Shown here piece after piece: positions 43,403 through 54,356 of a DNA stretch of 64,000 bases (its first letter is position 1; the number at the start of each line of letters is the position of its first letter). The stretch comes from Didymella arachidicola. Its lineage: Eukaryota; Ascomycota; Dothideomycetes; Pleosporales; Didymellaceae. Where the stretch lies: assembly GCA_016630955.3 (NCBI GenBank), contig CM049985.1, positions 2,790,001-2,854,000 of the forward strand, given 5' to 3'. The notes beneath the pieces are model-generated. The model saw nothing but the letters and a program-made list of their open reading frames with translations. It was not told the origin of the DNA and did not search any database. The translations under genes and the position numbers were made by a program.

Positions 43403-45253
43403 ATGAACACCACCAATGGTTCCTCGTTGGCCACCTCTAAGAGCAACTCGACATTGCGCCCGCGAACTCGACGGCTGATCTCCGTCGAAGATGACATCTA
43501 CGCGACCGACGACAGCGAAGGCTTCAGCTCTAGGGCCGGCTCGAGGATAGCTTCGAGGACAGGGTCGCCTGCCAACGTCACCTCAGCACCCTCGGCATTC
43601 TTCAAGTCCGCCGGCGTCCAAGCTTCAAAGGCTACCCGGGACACTTCATCAACGCTGTCAGGACTATGGGGAAATTCTTGGTCAGCAGTCCAGGGCCTGG
43701 CCGCCAATGTCCTCGGCAACGACACAGCAGCCAGCGGTTCAGCTGCTGCTCGGAGATGCAAGCCTACCCATACTCGACGCACATCTACCAGTGCTCCACC
43801 GCCGAAGCAATGGGGTCCCGCAGGCGCTGGCTTGCATGTGGGAGCCGGCACACAGGAAGAGAGGGAGGCCATGGTGCGAGCCATGAAGCGGAAGGACCTG
43901 CTCAATGCTACCGAGCATCTACAGCCTGACTCCATCGGTCGCATAAAGCGCAGGAACTCAGACGACCGCACGAGTGCCTCCGCGCCTCCCGGCGAGAACG
44001 ATCATGGCGACGCCTTAATATACATACACCATGTCAAGAAGCAGGACACTCTTGCCGGAGTTTGCATAAAGTACAACTGCGAGCAGGCAGTACTACGCAA
44101 GGCCAATCGCATGTGGCCGAACGACACAATTCTCTCCAAGAAGACGATCGTGCTCCCTGTTGACGCCTGTGGGACAAAGGGGAAGCCAGTGCAGGGCCCA
44201 GATGCTTTACCAGAGGAAGATCTATTACTAGGAGAGTACGCCGAGTCTTCGAACAAGAAGGCAGACTCAGACGGTCTCCCCAACGGCTGGAATACACACA
44301 AGCAAATGAGTACCGATACCAGCTCTGTCATATCTTCCAACGCCGCCGCCGACCAGCCTTGGACACATGATTCTTGGGTACTCTTACCCAACGACAAACA
44401 ACCCACACAGATCGCCCGCATGCCTCGCCGTGCTCTGGGCTTTTTCCCGCCCGCTCGCCGGAAATCCGTCGCATACTCAGACGCTGCCTCGACACCACGC
44501 GCCTCTGTCGACCTCCCTCGCTCCTCCACCTCTACCAATCCCAACACGTACACAAGCTCTCCATTGCAACCTACCCGACCTCGCGCCTCCAGCAACCTCT
44601 CCTCACTCTCCGCACACAGCCGGCAACGCAGCACCTCGGGTCAACAACAACCTCTAAAACCATGGTTGTCGGGCCCTGGCGGTGTCGGTACTCTCGGTCG
44701 CAATGTGCGCAGTCCTGGGCCGGCACAGGACGGTCTGAATAAGATGTTCGCCGCGCACCTCCCCAGCATGGCTCCTCCACCGGGTCAGGAGTACTTTACA
44801 CCCTGGGCGCCCTCGCTGCTGGACGCTGATGGGACGCGCAGCTCGGGTATCGTTACGCCGTCAGGAGGAGATATAAACTTCCAAGAAATCGGCGGTGCAA
44901 TAGAAGGGTGGATGAGGAAAGTTGGATCTCAGGCGCAGAAACTGCTCGCTGAGCCTGGCACACCAGGCGGAAGGCAGAAGGTTGTGCCTGGGGTCGGCGT
45001 GACGGGCGGAGGGCTAGGAGATCTGATCGAGCTCCAAGACGACGCGTTCGAAATTGGGGATGGCGAGGATGACAGAGGACGACAGAGGGAAGGGCTAGTG
45101 GTGCCAAGTATCAATTTTGAAAGGTCGACGAGTAGACACTCAGCGGTTCAAGAGAGTTCGATGAGAGCGCAGCAATTCCAGAGCTCGAGGCAGGATTTCA
45201 ACCTCGTGCTTAGAGAACGCAGCCACAAAGGGGACGGCGGCAAGACGGACTGA
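43403..45253 (+). CDS. Intracellular LysM-domain protein
   Basis: One exon of 616 residues from ATG 43403. There is no signal peptide. The first 200 residues are Ser/Arg-rich with a possible membrane-binding or helical segment (SGLWGNSWSAVQGLAANVLG). A LysM domain follows at about residues 205-255: YIHHVKKQDTLAGVCIKYNC, LRKANRMWPNDTILSKKTIVLP. The rest is disordered, with a late conserved-looking helix (EIGGAIEGWMRKVGSQAQKLL). This is the layout of cytosolic LysM proteins rather than secreted chitin-binding effectors, so it is unlikely to be an immune-masking effector. The function of this group is not established. Confidence 0.85.
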   Translation: MNTTNGSSLATSKSNSTLRPRTRRLISVEDDIYATDDSEGFSSRAGSRIASRTGSPANVTSAPSAFFKSAGVQASKATRDTSSTLSGLWGNSWSAVQGLAANVLGNDTAASGSAAARRCKPTHTRRTSTSAPPPKQWGPAGAGLHVGAGTQEEREAMVRAMKRKDLLNATEHLQPDSIGRIKRRNSDDRTSASAPPGENDHGDALIYIHHVKKQDTLAGVCIKYNCEQAVLRKANRMWPNDTILSKKTIVLPVDACGTKGKPVQGPDALPEEDLLLGEYAESSNKKADSDGLPNGWNTHKQMSTDTSSVISSNAAADQPWTHDSWVLLPNDKQPTQIARMPRRALGFFPPARRKSVAYSDAASTPRASVDLPRSSTSTNPNTYTSSPLQPTRPRASSNLSSLSAHSRQRSTSGQQQPLKPWLSGPGGVGTLGRNVRSPGPAQDGLNKMFAAHLPSMAPPPGQEYFTPWAPSLLDADGTRSSGIVTPSGGDINFQEIGGAIEGWMRKVGSQAQKLLAEPGTPGGRQKVVPGVGVTGGGLGDLIELQDDAFEIGDGEDDRGRQREGLVVPSINFERSTSRHSAVQESSMRAQQFQSSRQDFNLVLRERSHKGDGGKTD

Positions 45254-46464
45254 ACGGTTCGACAAGTGGGCAATACCGCACCTGGATTGCTCTTCGAATT
45301 GCTACGGCGTTTGGGGTTCTGCATGCGTAGGCGCATAGCATCTGGGATATAGTCTGGAGCATTTTATCTAGCCAAATACTCGGTGATTTGCAAACATCTC
45401 CGTCCATCCAGCACATTCGTCCGAATGAAGCCACGTTCTGAAATTTTCACTTGAATCTCGATGTTAATCCGTAGTGTACATTGATAGTGCGGAGCACGGA
45501 AGATCGAAGCAGAGCGACTCCAGCGTCTGTAAAGCACTACAACGCAACTGTGTCCAATGCACGAGACATACCGAAGACGAAACGTGATCCAGCAATCGTT
45601 GAGGATTCTCTGGTGGACAGTCGAGATGCACTCCTTGCCATATTTCTCGGGGAGCGAGAGGGGGTTGTCGGATGGAGTGTGTGCCTTTCATGGACGGGGC
45701 TTCTAAGTACGGGGGAATGTCCGTAGGAAATTGGAGCGCTCAATCCTCTGTCTATAGTACCCGTTGACAGTATGCCACACGGTACTGATGCCAATTGGGC
45801 TAGTCTGGCATTCTGAGTTTCAGCCTGTGATCGATTCCGTATGCGCAAACCCAGTGTTGAGTATGTGCAGTATGGCGAGAGAAAAGCGTCTTGGATTCAA
45901 CCTCGACTTTGGGTATAAGGAAGCTGCTTGTTAATTAGTAAGTACCTATCTAAGGGGATCCATGCAGAAAGTTCAATATCCTCTGATGTGTTCACTAGGT
46001 AGTACTCAGACTATGTTCTAGTTTGCAGTCCAGTTTCACAAACCCGATTAATTAATCGCGCAGGACCACAACCTTATTATGGCTTAAATGTATCAACATA
46101 CAATGGCTTGAACATAGTTTCATTTGCTAGAGCGTTTCGCAGCACAGAAATTGGTCGTGAGCAGCGCTTCTCTTCGATGCAGGATAGAGCTAGCGTAGCA
46201 GTGTCGACGCAGGGTACGTTTGCACCCACGACTCATAAGATGTAGTTTTGAGATGCAAGCAGTTCCTGCAGTATGGCCTCCAGGAACAAGCAGGCAAACC
46301 CTGGGATCTTGACATCAACTCTACGCCTGTGGATAGTTCGAAGGTATGACTGCATCACGTAAATATCACTTCTCGGAACATGAACGCCTCGAACACCACC
46401 AACCCCATCATCATTACTCCCCAATGCTCCGCAAAAAAAATCTCTTTCTACCAACGTACTTAAC
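45254..46464. other. Convergent intergenic region, 1.2 kb, AT-rich in the middle
   Basis: No gene is supported. About 45900-46130 is visibly AT-rich compared with its neighbours and contains a perfect 14-bp palindrome CGATTAATTAATCG at 46045-46058. No element ends or transposase-like frame are seen. Confidence 0.5.
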
Positions 46465-46920
46465 CTACTTCCCTTCGCCCTGGCTCTTCAGACCATCCAA
46501 CCGCAGCTGATTCCTCTTGCCTAAAATCCTCAGCGTATTCTGCCTCTCGATATCCGCCATCTTGTCCCAATTCGCAATCCGCGACAGCGAACCATCTTTG
46601 TTGACGACAAGCGGGCCCAGATGATCTAGTTTGACGCCAGAGCCGTTGACGCTGAGGGGCGTTGCGTCTGGGCTTGGCTCTGGAAGAGGCAAAGGAGCTT
46701 CCGTAGGTGTCTGGGACTCTGGTGCGTTTTGCTTGCTCTCCTGCTTTTCTGTGGTTCGCTGTTCGCTTGCTGGCTCAGGCGCATTCGAGGCCATTGTGCG
46801 TGTGAAGACTGGGTATGCTGTCGTGCCACGTGTTGTTATTGTTGTTTTTGTGGGTGCACGTAGCCTGGCACTTTGGTTGCGTTGACGCAAAAACAAGGCA
46901 AATTGTTTGGATGGGTTCAT
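46465..46920 (-). CDS. Small conserved fungal protein, possibly mitochondrial, unknown function
   Basis: The frame runs from 47028, but I prefer ATG 46920 (151 residues). From there the sequence starts MNPSKQFALFLRQRNQSARL, basic and Ser/Thr-rich without acidic residues for ~40 residues, like a mitochondrial presequence. A third ATG at about 46791 (MASNAPEPASE) would give a cytosolic form. After a Glu/Pro-rich linker comes LDHLGPLVVNKDGSLSRI followed by NWDKMADIERQNTLRILGKRN. I recall this block as widespread in ascomycete hypothetical proteins. No biochemical role is known to me. Confidence 0.68.
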   Translation of the reverse strand: MNPSKQFALFLRQRNQSARLRAPTKTTITTRGTTAYPVFTRTMASNAPEPASEQRTTEKQESKQNAPESQTPTEAPLPLPEPSPDATPLSVNGSGVKLDHLGPLVVNKDGSLSRIANWDKMADIERQNTLRILGKRNQLRLDGLKSQGEGK

Positions 46921-47028
46921 TGATTGTTTTGTGTTCAGATGTGGCGGATGTAATGTCGCGATATGTACAGGTGTTGCTGCCTTTGCAGAAGCTTCTCCTG
47001 CCGTTCTAGAAAGCTCGATGATGTCCAA

Positions 47029-50000
47029 GCTCAGTGGGAGGGAGTCGCAATGTTGATAGCTGCAAAAGGCTACCTGCTCAGTGGCTCAACGTGCTACAGT
47101 CACAGAATCATTCTGTCAAGTTTGAATGAAGCCCACTACTTCCATGCTCAGATAGGGTCCGACAAGAGATGCCTGCAGAAACTGCCAAGCCTTGCACTTT
47201 TTGTGAGGCTTCGGTCTCATTTAACCACCCAATCAACTCCTGACGTAACAAGCCTCACGGAACACGACATTAACGGCCTCATGTGCGAAGCAGCCTCGCG
47301 ACGAGGCAGCTACCGCGAATACAATTCGAACCAATTCGGATCGGACATTGGCAGGTCGCTTACACTCGGCCAAGTGCAGGGCGCCCAGCCACCAGGAATT
47401 GCACGGAAGAGTCGTTCCAGTTCCGCGAGGCGCCATTTCAGGCTGCACTGACCGGACGTGCAATATCTTCACCGACATTGTCGCCTGTCTCCGCGGTGCG
47501 TGTGACCGGAGTTTCAAGCAGACAAGGTGTCAAATGGCCGCTTGAGCAGGGTGTGTCTGGCTAAGCCAGTCAGCTGCACGACATTTTCGCTCCACGGCTC
47601 GCCGTTCCTTCCGTGTCGAGTGTGAGGTGAGTGGAAGCGACAGCCCACTCTTTGCCCACAGCCGAAATCATCCACTCCCAGATGCGGGTATGTAACCGTG
47701 GAGTGGGACTGAGCTTATTTGAACTTCGTTGAAGATGCAGAGTGCCCTTTTGAAGCCACTCCTGATCATCCAAATTTTGTGCAGCGACATTGCCAATACA
47801 TCACGGTGCTCGTGCAGGCTTGGAGCATGCGAAACTCGGTAGGGCAAAGCGTCGGTCAAAATTGCGAGAAGCGCGAGACTTCCAAGAGGCGCTGCACTGG
47901 TTGGGCAAGTGGTCTACAAGGCGTGCAGCACATCCCACAGAATGAGCGAAACACGTGGGGGCACACATACCGGTGCCGACCAGCGTACTGCTATCGACAT
48001 CACATCCATGGGATCTTCAACAGCAATCTCGCAAAGACGCCCAAGCGCTTGTCGCAATATACGGTATTGAATACGCAGTGATGGTAATTGCAGGTAGCGA
48101 GAAATTTCTGCGCGTCTAGTCGGGCACCTTTGCCTATCGGAACAGGTCCACAGGATGCCGCGGCATGTTTGCCGTGTTGAGTCGCGACGAGCTGCCAAGA
48201 CCAGCAAGAACGCAACAACTTGACAGCAGCGATGGGCAACGCGTGCTGGTGAGAGGTGGCATTTGCAGCGTGCAAGCATTGGATGTGTCACATTATGTGA
48301 CCAAAAGCCGAAGTACGCGGTCGGGATGCCACTTTGAGATGCGACATCGTCAGCTTCCAGCGTCTGTTGGTGTGTCGCGGACAATGCACGCTAACCGAAT
48401 TGTACACGAGCATGCATAAGCTGACCGTGGCACTGGACATCCGACAGACCCTTATTCAGCTACGTCTGGTTGACATGAGCAGCACATGAGTGGCTGCTCT
48501 AGTTCTGCTCGCAAACCAGGTTATGCTGGCACTGCTCTCGCTGCAACGCGGGCAGTCTCGAGAAGTTCCATGCAGCTTTCTGGAAGGCTGATATTTGGTG
48601 GGCGAACGAACACCGAAGGCCCGAAAGGACGCCGTTTCCTCAGCCAGGATAGAGCGGCATGGACCAGGCACCCCTGACCTCTTTCTTTTCCTGCAAAAAA
48701 TCCACGTCATTCCTCGCAAGTCAAGAACAACCCTGGCGACGGCGCGTTGAGCAGCACCAATAGCAAAGATCGTCAGTCAAGGACGAGCGACGATCGATGT
48801 GTCTGTTGTCTGGATCGTGCTTAAGCTCCTGCAATTCGATCAAACAAACATCCAAGGCCGCCGTGGGACGAGTTCAGTTTCATCGACTGCGGAAATAGGA
48901 AGACCCATAGAGCCGGAGCCAGCCACAGCCGCAGCACATCGTTCGGCACAGTTGCTTTCGAAGGCGGTCCCTTTTCGCTGCTCTTGACGTTTGCGCAAAT
49001 ACTTCGCAAGACGGCGAAGGTCTACCGGTATCGAGACATTGAACAAAGGGCGACAGTTGTCCGAGTTTTGTCGCAACCATACCAGACTTTGGTTATGCAG
49101 CTGCCGAATGACGGAGCGCCTAACGCTTCTGAGGCTCTTATCGATTTGCTGCCGTGCGTCCGTGGCGGAATCAAACCACACTCGTAGACGTCGATTCATA
49201 GCTCATCCCCAGAGAGCCTGAGTGAGCTTGTCACGACTCAGGAGCGCAAAGGGCGCGTAGGATAGAATAATGGAGATTACAGACAGAAACACAATTGGGC
49301 GACCTGCGTGCCTAGCAGGCGCTGGGAGCCTATCGCAGCTTGTGACGAAGCTATCGCAGCTTGTGACGAAGTTTTGCAGGGGCGCCTACTCGCTCAGCAA
49401 AAACGGCATCGCGAGTGATGGCCTGTAGCAGCACCATCACGTACGTGAAAAGTCATCACCCGGCGGCGTCACGTGTCTCTCATCTCTGGGTCCGCCGTTC
49501 ATCGTGCCTGTCTCCTCGCCCAGCTAGCAGTATTCCGTAAGCCTAAAGACCCGAACGCGTTTGCCGCTGTTTCAAAAAACCTCTATTGGGCCTTGTCGCC
49601 TGCTCTTCCCACTCTCTGCCCTCCTCCCAGACGTCTCCTTCAGGCACAACTTCCTCCGGCAAGACCCGGCCACAGACTGAGCACGAAGCAGGAATCGTGC
49701 GCGGGACATCGGCGTCGCTGCTCTCCCAGTTCACTCGCGCAAAAAACTTTGCCGGGTAGTTTCATTGCCTATCACCCCTCCTCCGGCCATACCCCATCAT
49801 CAACGACTTTTCGTGGGTCTCACTTGCCTAACTGCTCGTGCCTCTGCTCTCCACCTGCGCCTGCCCGTTATCGATTTTGGAGGCTGAAAGTGGACCCTCC
49901 CTCGATCGCCCGCACACACACGCGCCGCAGTCCCTGGCTCGCTAGAGCAGCGTCCGAGCAAAGACCTCATCATCATAGCTCAGATTATTCTCCTACCACC

Positions 50001-50356
50001 ATCTGACCGCCAGCCCGGCCGTCGCCAATACTCCTCTTCAATTTGCTCCCAGACAACTGTGGGCACTTCCTCCCCATCGAGCCCTTGACGGAGTAGCTGC
50101 CGTCGCGTATCTGCTGTCCAGCTCCATTCATCTCACTCCCCCACACGGGCTCCACAAAGGTTCCTTCTTTCGTGCACCTCCGCTCCCCATCTCTGCCCTT
50201 GTGCTGCCCAGCCGGCGCCTTAGCAGCCGTCACACGCGTCGCTCGAACCTAGGGTTCGTCGAATGAGATCGTCACAGACAACACCAATTGGTCGCGTCTC
50301 ACCCTCAACACCGCACCGCGCGCCCGCCTCATAGCGCGCCGCACTCCCTCCTCACC
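47029..50356. other. Long intergenic region, 3.3 kb, with the upstream region and probable long 5' leader of the C2H2 factor
   Basis: No gene is supported on either strand. The right part (about 49470-50350) is C/T-rich with open frames such as 49473-50006, best read as promoter and 5' UTR. A nearly palindromic CGAACC-TAG-GGTTCG occurs near 50245-50260. Long leaders and large upstream regions are common for fungal developmental regulators. Confidence 0.5.
49330..49371. repeat. Perfect tandem duplication of a 21-bp unit
   Basis: CTATCGCAGCTTGTGACGAA plus G is present twice without a mismatch (49330-49350 and 49351-49371), about 1 kb upstream of the C2H2 factor. Confidence 0.95.
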
Positions 50357-51520
50357 ATGGACGCCCAGGACCGCTTCCGCCAGCCTGGCCTCCCGCAGTA
50401 CCAGAGCATCGGCCAGCAGGGCTACAACAGCGCACAGCAGGGCCTGCCCACGCTGCCGCCGCTGCACAGCGCCGCCTCGTTCCCTTCGTTGTACGGCGGC
50501 CACCACAGCAATCCCCAGACGCCGCAGCCGCCTCACACGCCTGTAACGTCTGCGCCCAACGGCAGTGGCACGATGCCCCCGCTGCAGCACCCGCCGCTGA
50601 GGCCTATCCAGCCGTCGCCGTCCTCGTACATGCCCATGTCGTCTGCGTATTCGCAGGCGCCGCTGCTGCCCACCGCGGCTGCTCAGCACAACACACACCA
50701 GCTAGGCGGCCCAGCAGGCGGAATGGGAATGAACCACCCCTCTCTCTACCCCCACCCTCCGGTCCTCGCGAACCAGGAGCCTGAGCCTGTCCACGTCGTC
50801 GGCCAGCAAGGCCGTCGCGGTGTCCTGCCCACCCACCCCGGGCGGCCAGCCCCTGCTGCTGGAAAGGCGCCCACCCAGGCAACAAAGAACGCCGATGGCA
50901 AATATGAGTGCCCTCATTGTAACAAAACGTATCTGCACCTCAAGCATCTGAAGCGCCATCTTCTGCGCCGTGAGTACACTGTCCCCTGCCTGTCGCGCAA
51001 AAGCTGACGTAACACAGACACCGGCGAGCGACCCTACCAATGCCACTTGTGCAAGGACACTTTCAGCCGAAGTGATATCTTGAAGCGTCACTTCCAAAAG
51101 TGCTCTATTCGCCGCGGCAACCCCACTGGCGCCAACCACCTGCAGCATGCCCAACAGCACCTGCAGAAGAACCGCCAGCCAAATGGCGCTGAGGCCACTT
51201 CGTATCTCAACCACATCCAGGGCACTTCAATGCCGTACTCTGACGCTGGCTACGCCATGGGTATGCCACAGATGCCCGCTGTCGCAGCTAATGGCTACGG
51301 CGCTGACCTTCCCTCCATCGCTGATCAGCACTCGATGTCTGCCCGGACGTCGCGCTCCAACAGCTTGATCAACCGTCCTGGCAGCGGAGTCGAGGAGAAC
51401 AGGAGGAGCATGTCCGCACTTGACACATACGGACAGGCGCGTCTCAACTTCAACGACTACCGTCCCAACGCGATGACAAATGCTGCGCACGACGCCAACT
51501 CCTTCGCGGCGCAACAGCAA

Positions 51521-51552
<32 letters not shown>

Positions 51553-53508
51553 ACAGCAGCAACACCAGAACAACACCGCTGCTGCTGACTCGGCCAATCA
51601 CTTCAACAACTACAGCCAGGCCGCTGTCAACAACGACATGGCGCAGAATAACATGCCCGTCAAGTCTGAGGGTGGAGACTCGGCCTCCTATGGTGTGACC
51701 TCAATGCCTGCCGTCGATGGCATGCCCAACGGTCAAGACAGCTCTATGTGGCGGAATGGCGGCGCTTTCAACGGAGTCAACGGCGTCAACGGAGAACCCC
51801 ACTTCACGAATGGATCCAGTATGGCAGGTGGCCCAAACCAACATAAAGCGACTGGCGTTCTGACCGGTACCTTTTAGAACAACACAGATGATACAACACC
51901 AAAATATGATACCATGTTCATAGGCTTATATTCGAATCCCGGATTCGTCGACTCTACCCCGTTTTTTGACAACTGGCCACCTGCTTCCTCTGATCCGCTC
52001 CAACAAAAGTCCGAGGCCTTGCTCAATTTCTGCTTTCCCAATGCATCACTCTTGACCCCCGGATCCAATGATGCTTATTCCTACGAGGCGCTTAAAGGCA
52101 TTCTCACACCCGACAACATCAACCACCTTCTCCGGGAATACAAGCACTTCCATGTCCACTGGCCCCTCATTCATACATCTACTTTCGATCCAATTGCTGC
52201 GTATGACGGCCTCGTTCTCGCCATGTGTTGCGTCGGTGCGGTCTACTCTGACAGGATGACCCAAAAATCAGTGCGCGGGCTGATGGAGCTCGTTCGTGGT
52301 GTCGTAAAGCGTTCTAGCCAGATATACAAGATGGGCCAAAATCAGAACCATATCTTGGATCCGAACAGGCATTGTTCGACCGATGTAGAAGAGTTTGAGG
52401 CGCTCAGTCTGCTCCACAGCTTGTTTCTATGGCACGGAAGTCCACAACAGCGGCAGCAAGGGCGTGAAGAGTTCTTCATTTTCGCTAGCATCACTCGTCG
52501 AGCAGGATTCTTACAGCCTCTTCCTCGCACCAATCCTGGATTCAGCTCTTTGCACGAGCCTGGGCCCATCAATGGCGACGAAGTCGCTTCCTGGAACTGG
52601 ACGTCGTGGATTGAAAACGAGAAGCGGGTCAGAGCGATGGCATACATCTTCCTTATCGATGCCGCCAGTACGATCTTCTTCAACTCGAAGCCACAGTTCA
52701 ACGTCGACGAGATCAAGGTGTCACTTCCAGCAGACGACGCAGCTTGGGAAGCAAAGAGCGAAGAGGAATGCGCAAGTGCACTAGGCTTGCGAGGCGAGGC
52801 TGCACAGGTTGCGAATGTATCTGGAAGTAGACGTGCAAAGCAACTAGGCATGTCAGAGGCTTTACAGGTGCTATACCGGAGCACGCATGGCCAACTACCC
52901 GAACGTGGCACCAACGCATTCGGCAAGTTCCGTAAGTCTACCTTCCCAGTATTTGCTCGTATCTATTCTAACGGACGGTAGTCCTTATCCACGCGATCCA
53001 TGTCCAGATCTTCAACATTCAACGCCAGCTCCTCAGACGGGTATCCTCAAGTGGCACCAACACGCCCGATACGCCTGCTACCCCGCCTAACGGAGTCAGC
53101 GAACAAGTCCAGCAGCTACTGCGATCAACCGTTCAAGCTCTCGAGTTGTGGAAGACTTGCTGGGACTTCGATCTGTCAATACAATATCCTCCAGCACAGC
53201 CTCGACTGGGCTTCTGCAGAGACGGCGTGCATTACTATTTCCTGGCTCGTCTATTCCTGAGGAGCTCACGGAGAGAGGAATGGGCAGCACCTGCCGATCT
53301 GCGTTGCAGGCACGTGTTCAACCTTCTCAAGCAGATCAGGACACATGTTGCGACCGACTCTTCCCAGAAAGGCATCGACATTGGCTCAGTCACTACAGTC
53401 ACGGAAGACTACGGCATCAACGACCTCACACTCAACATGAAGAATCTCTTCACACCCATCCAGACTTCTCGCTCAATGCAGAGCCCTTCCTCACAGCACC
53501 CGCAATAA
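50357..53508 (+). CDS. C2H2 zinc-finger transcription factor with fungal_trans domain
   Basis: Four exons (50357-50969, 51018-51827, 51888-52931 and 52982-53508) with consistent phases, 997 residues. A Pro/Gln-rich N-terminus is followed by two C2H2 fingers at about residues 184-230: YECPHCNKTYLHLKHLKRHLLRH and YQCHLCKDTFSRSDILKRHFQKC, joined by TGERP. Then come a linker with RRGNPTGANHLQHAQQ and a Gln run. The second half is a fungal_trans-like domain (DPLQQKSEALLNFCFP, HVHWPLIHTSTFDP, LVLAMCCVGAVYSD, EALSLLHSLFLWHGS, RRAGFLQPL, KRVRAMAYIFLIDAAS). Fingers plus this domain are typical of fungal Klf1/ADR1-like regulators. The second intron is inferred: it removes an in-frame TAG (51875-51877) and joins the two halves in phase. 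Its donor (GTGGCC) is weak. Confidence 0.85.
51515..51570. repeat. CAG/CAA run coding for poly-Gln
   Basis: A mixed CAG/CAA/CAC tract gives about 20 glutamines with a few histidines in the linker between the fingers and the fungal_trans domain. Confidence 0.9.
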
Positions 53509-54356
53509 GCTTACGGCGGTGGCCCTGAACGGAGCCGAGTCGACGACCGAGGACACAAAACCCTATCTCTCAGCCTTGAACATGGTTTCAAAGGTGTATC
53601 ATCACAGTTCTAAAGTACCAGCATCAGCGATTCATTTCATCCAGCGCGCAGGCGAGCGCATACTTGTGCATCACAAAATGGAGTTCCAGGAGTACTCAAC
53701 ATTGCACTCTGGCCATGGCGGCCACAGTCGCTCGACTAACGGCTCTCATTGTTGCCATCACTCAAAAAAGCATTAGAAATCACCTCACGGCGTAGAGCAT
53801 TTACGGGGCGCAACAACTGTTTGGCTTTCGAGACAAATTGGGCAATACTGTCACAGCACAGCGGCATCAGCGCTGGAGTGGGCTATTGCTCAGCATCGGC
53901 TGTCATTCTCCGGATCACAGCGCAGATTAGACCGTCCGTCTTCGTGTGAATGTCTTGGTACTGTGTTTCGGTCCAATTTTCTTTCGTTACTGTTACAATA
54001 GCATGGGAGGGCGCACACATTTTTGCTCTTGATTTTTATTAGAATAGAGAAAAAGTGCATCAGGGCATGCGCGGAAGGATGATCCCGAAGCCTCCCTATG
54101 AAAAGCAATCAATATACGTTTGATCACATCGAGCAATCCCGTATTCTTAGTGAGGTCAATATGGAGGTTGGTGTGCGATGCCTAAAGCTTGTGCGGCCAA
54201 ATACCGCCCGTGATTCGTCGCAGCCAAAGCACAGTACACTTCGACACCGTGCATACACCGTGCATACACCGTGCATATACCGCGTAGAAGGACTTGAATC
54301 TTGGACATCATCAACCAGATATCTTGCACGCCGAGGCGCGTCCAACCGCGAATACG
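53509..54356. other. Intergenic region, 848 bp
   Basis: 3' flank of the C2H2 gene and promoter of the aminopeptidase gene. A frame at 53519-53776 is not supported as coding. Confidence 0.5.
54245..54277. repeat. Three perfect tandem copies of CACCGTGCATA
   Basis: An 11-bp unit repeated three times, ending 80 bp upstream of the aminopeptidase ATG, so probably in its promoter or 5' UTR. Confidence 0.9.

Noticed and set aside
43403..45253. LysM protein as a secreted chitin-binding effector
   Set aside because: There is no signal peptide at the ATG and only one LysM within long disordered flanks, as in intracellular LysM proteins.
46045..46058. Perfect palindrome CGATTAATTAATCG as a regulator site
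   Set aside because: It lies in an AT-rich convergent spacer where such palindromes arise by chance; no gene start is nearby.
49473..50006. Plus-strand frame of 177 codons upstream of the C2H2 factor
   Set aside because: Pro/Ser/Arg-rich shadow of a C/T-rich leader with no domain or conserved motif.
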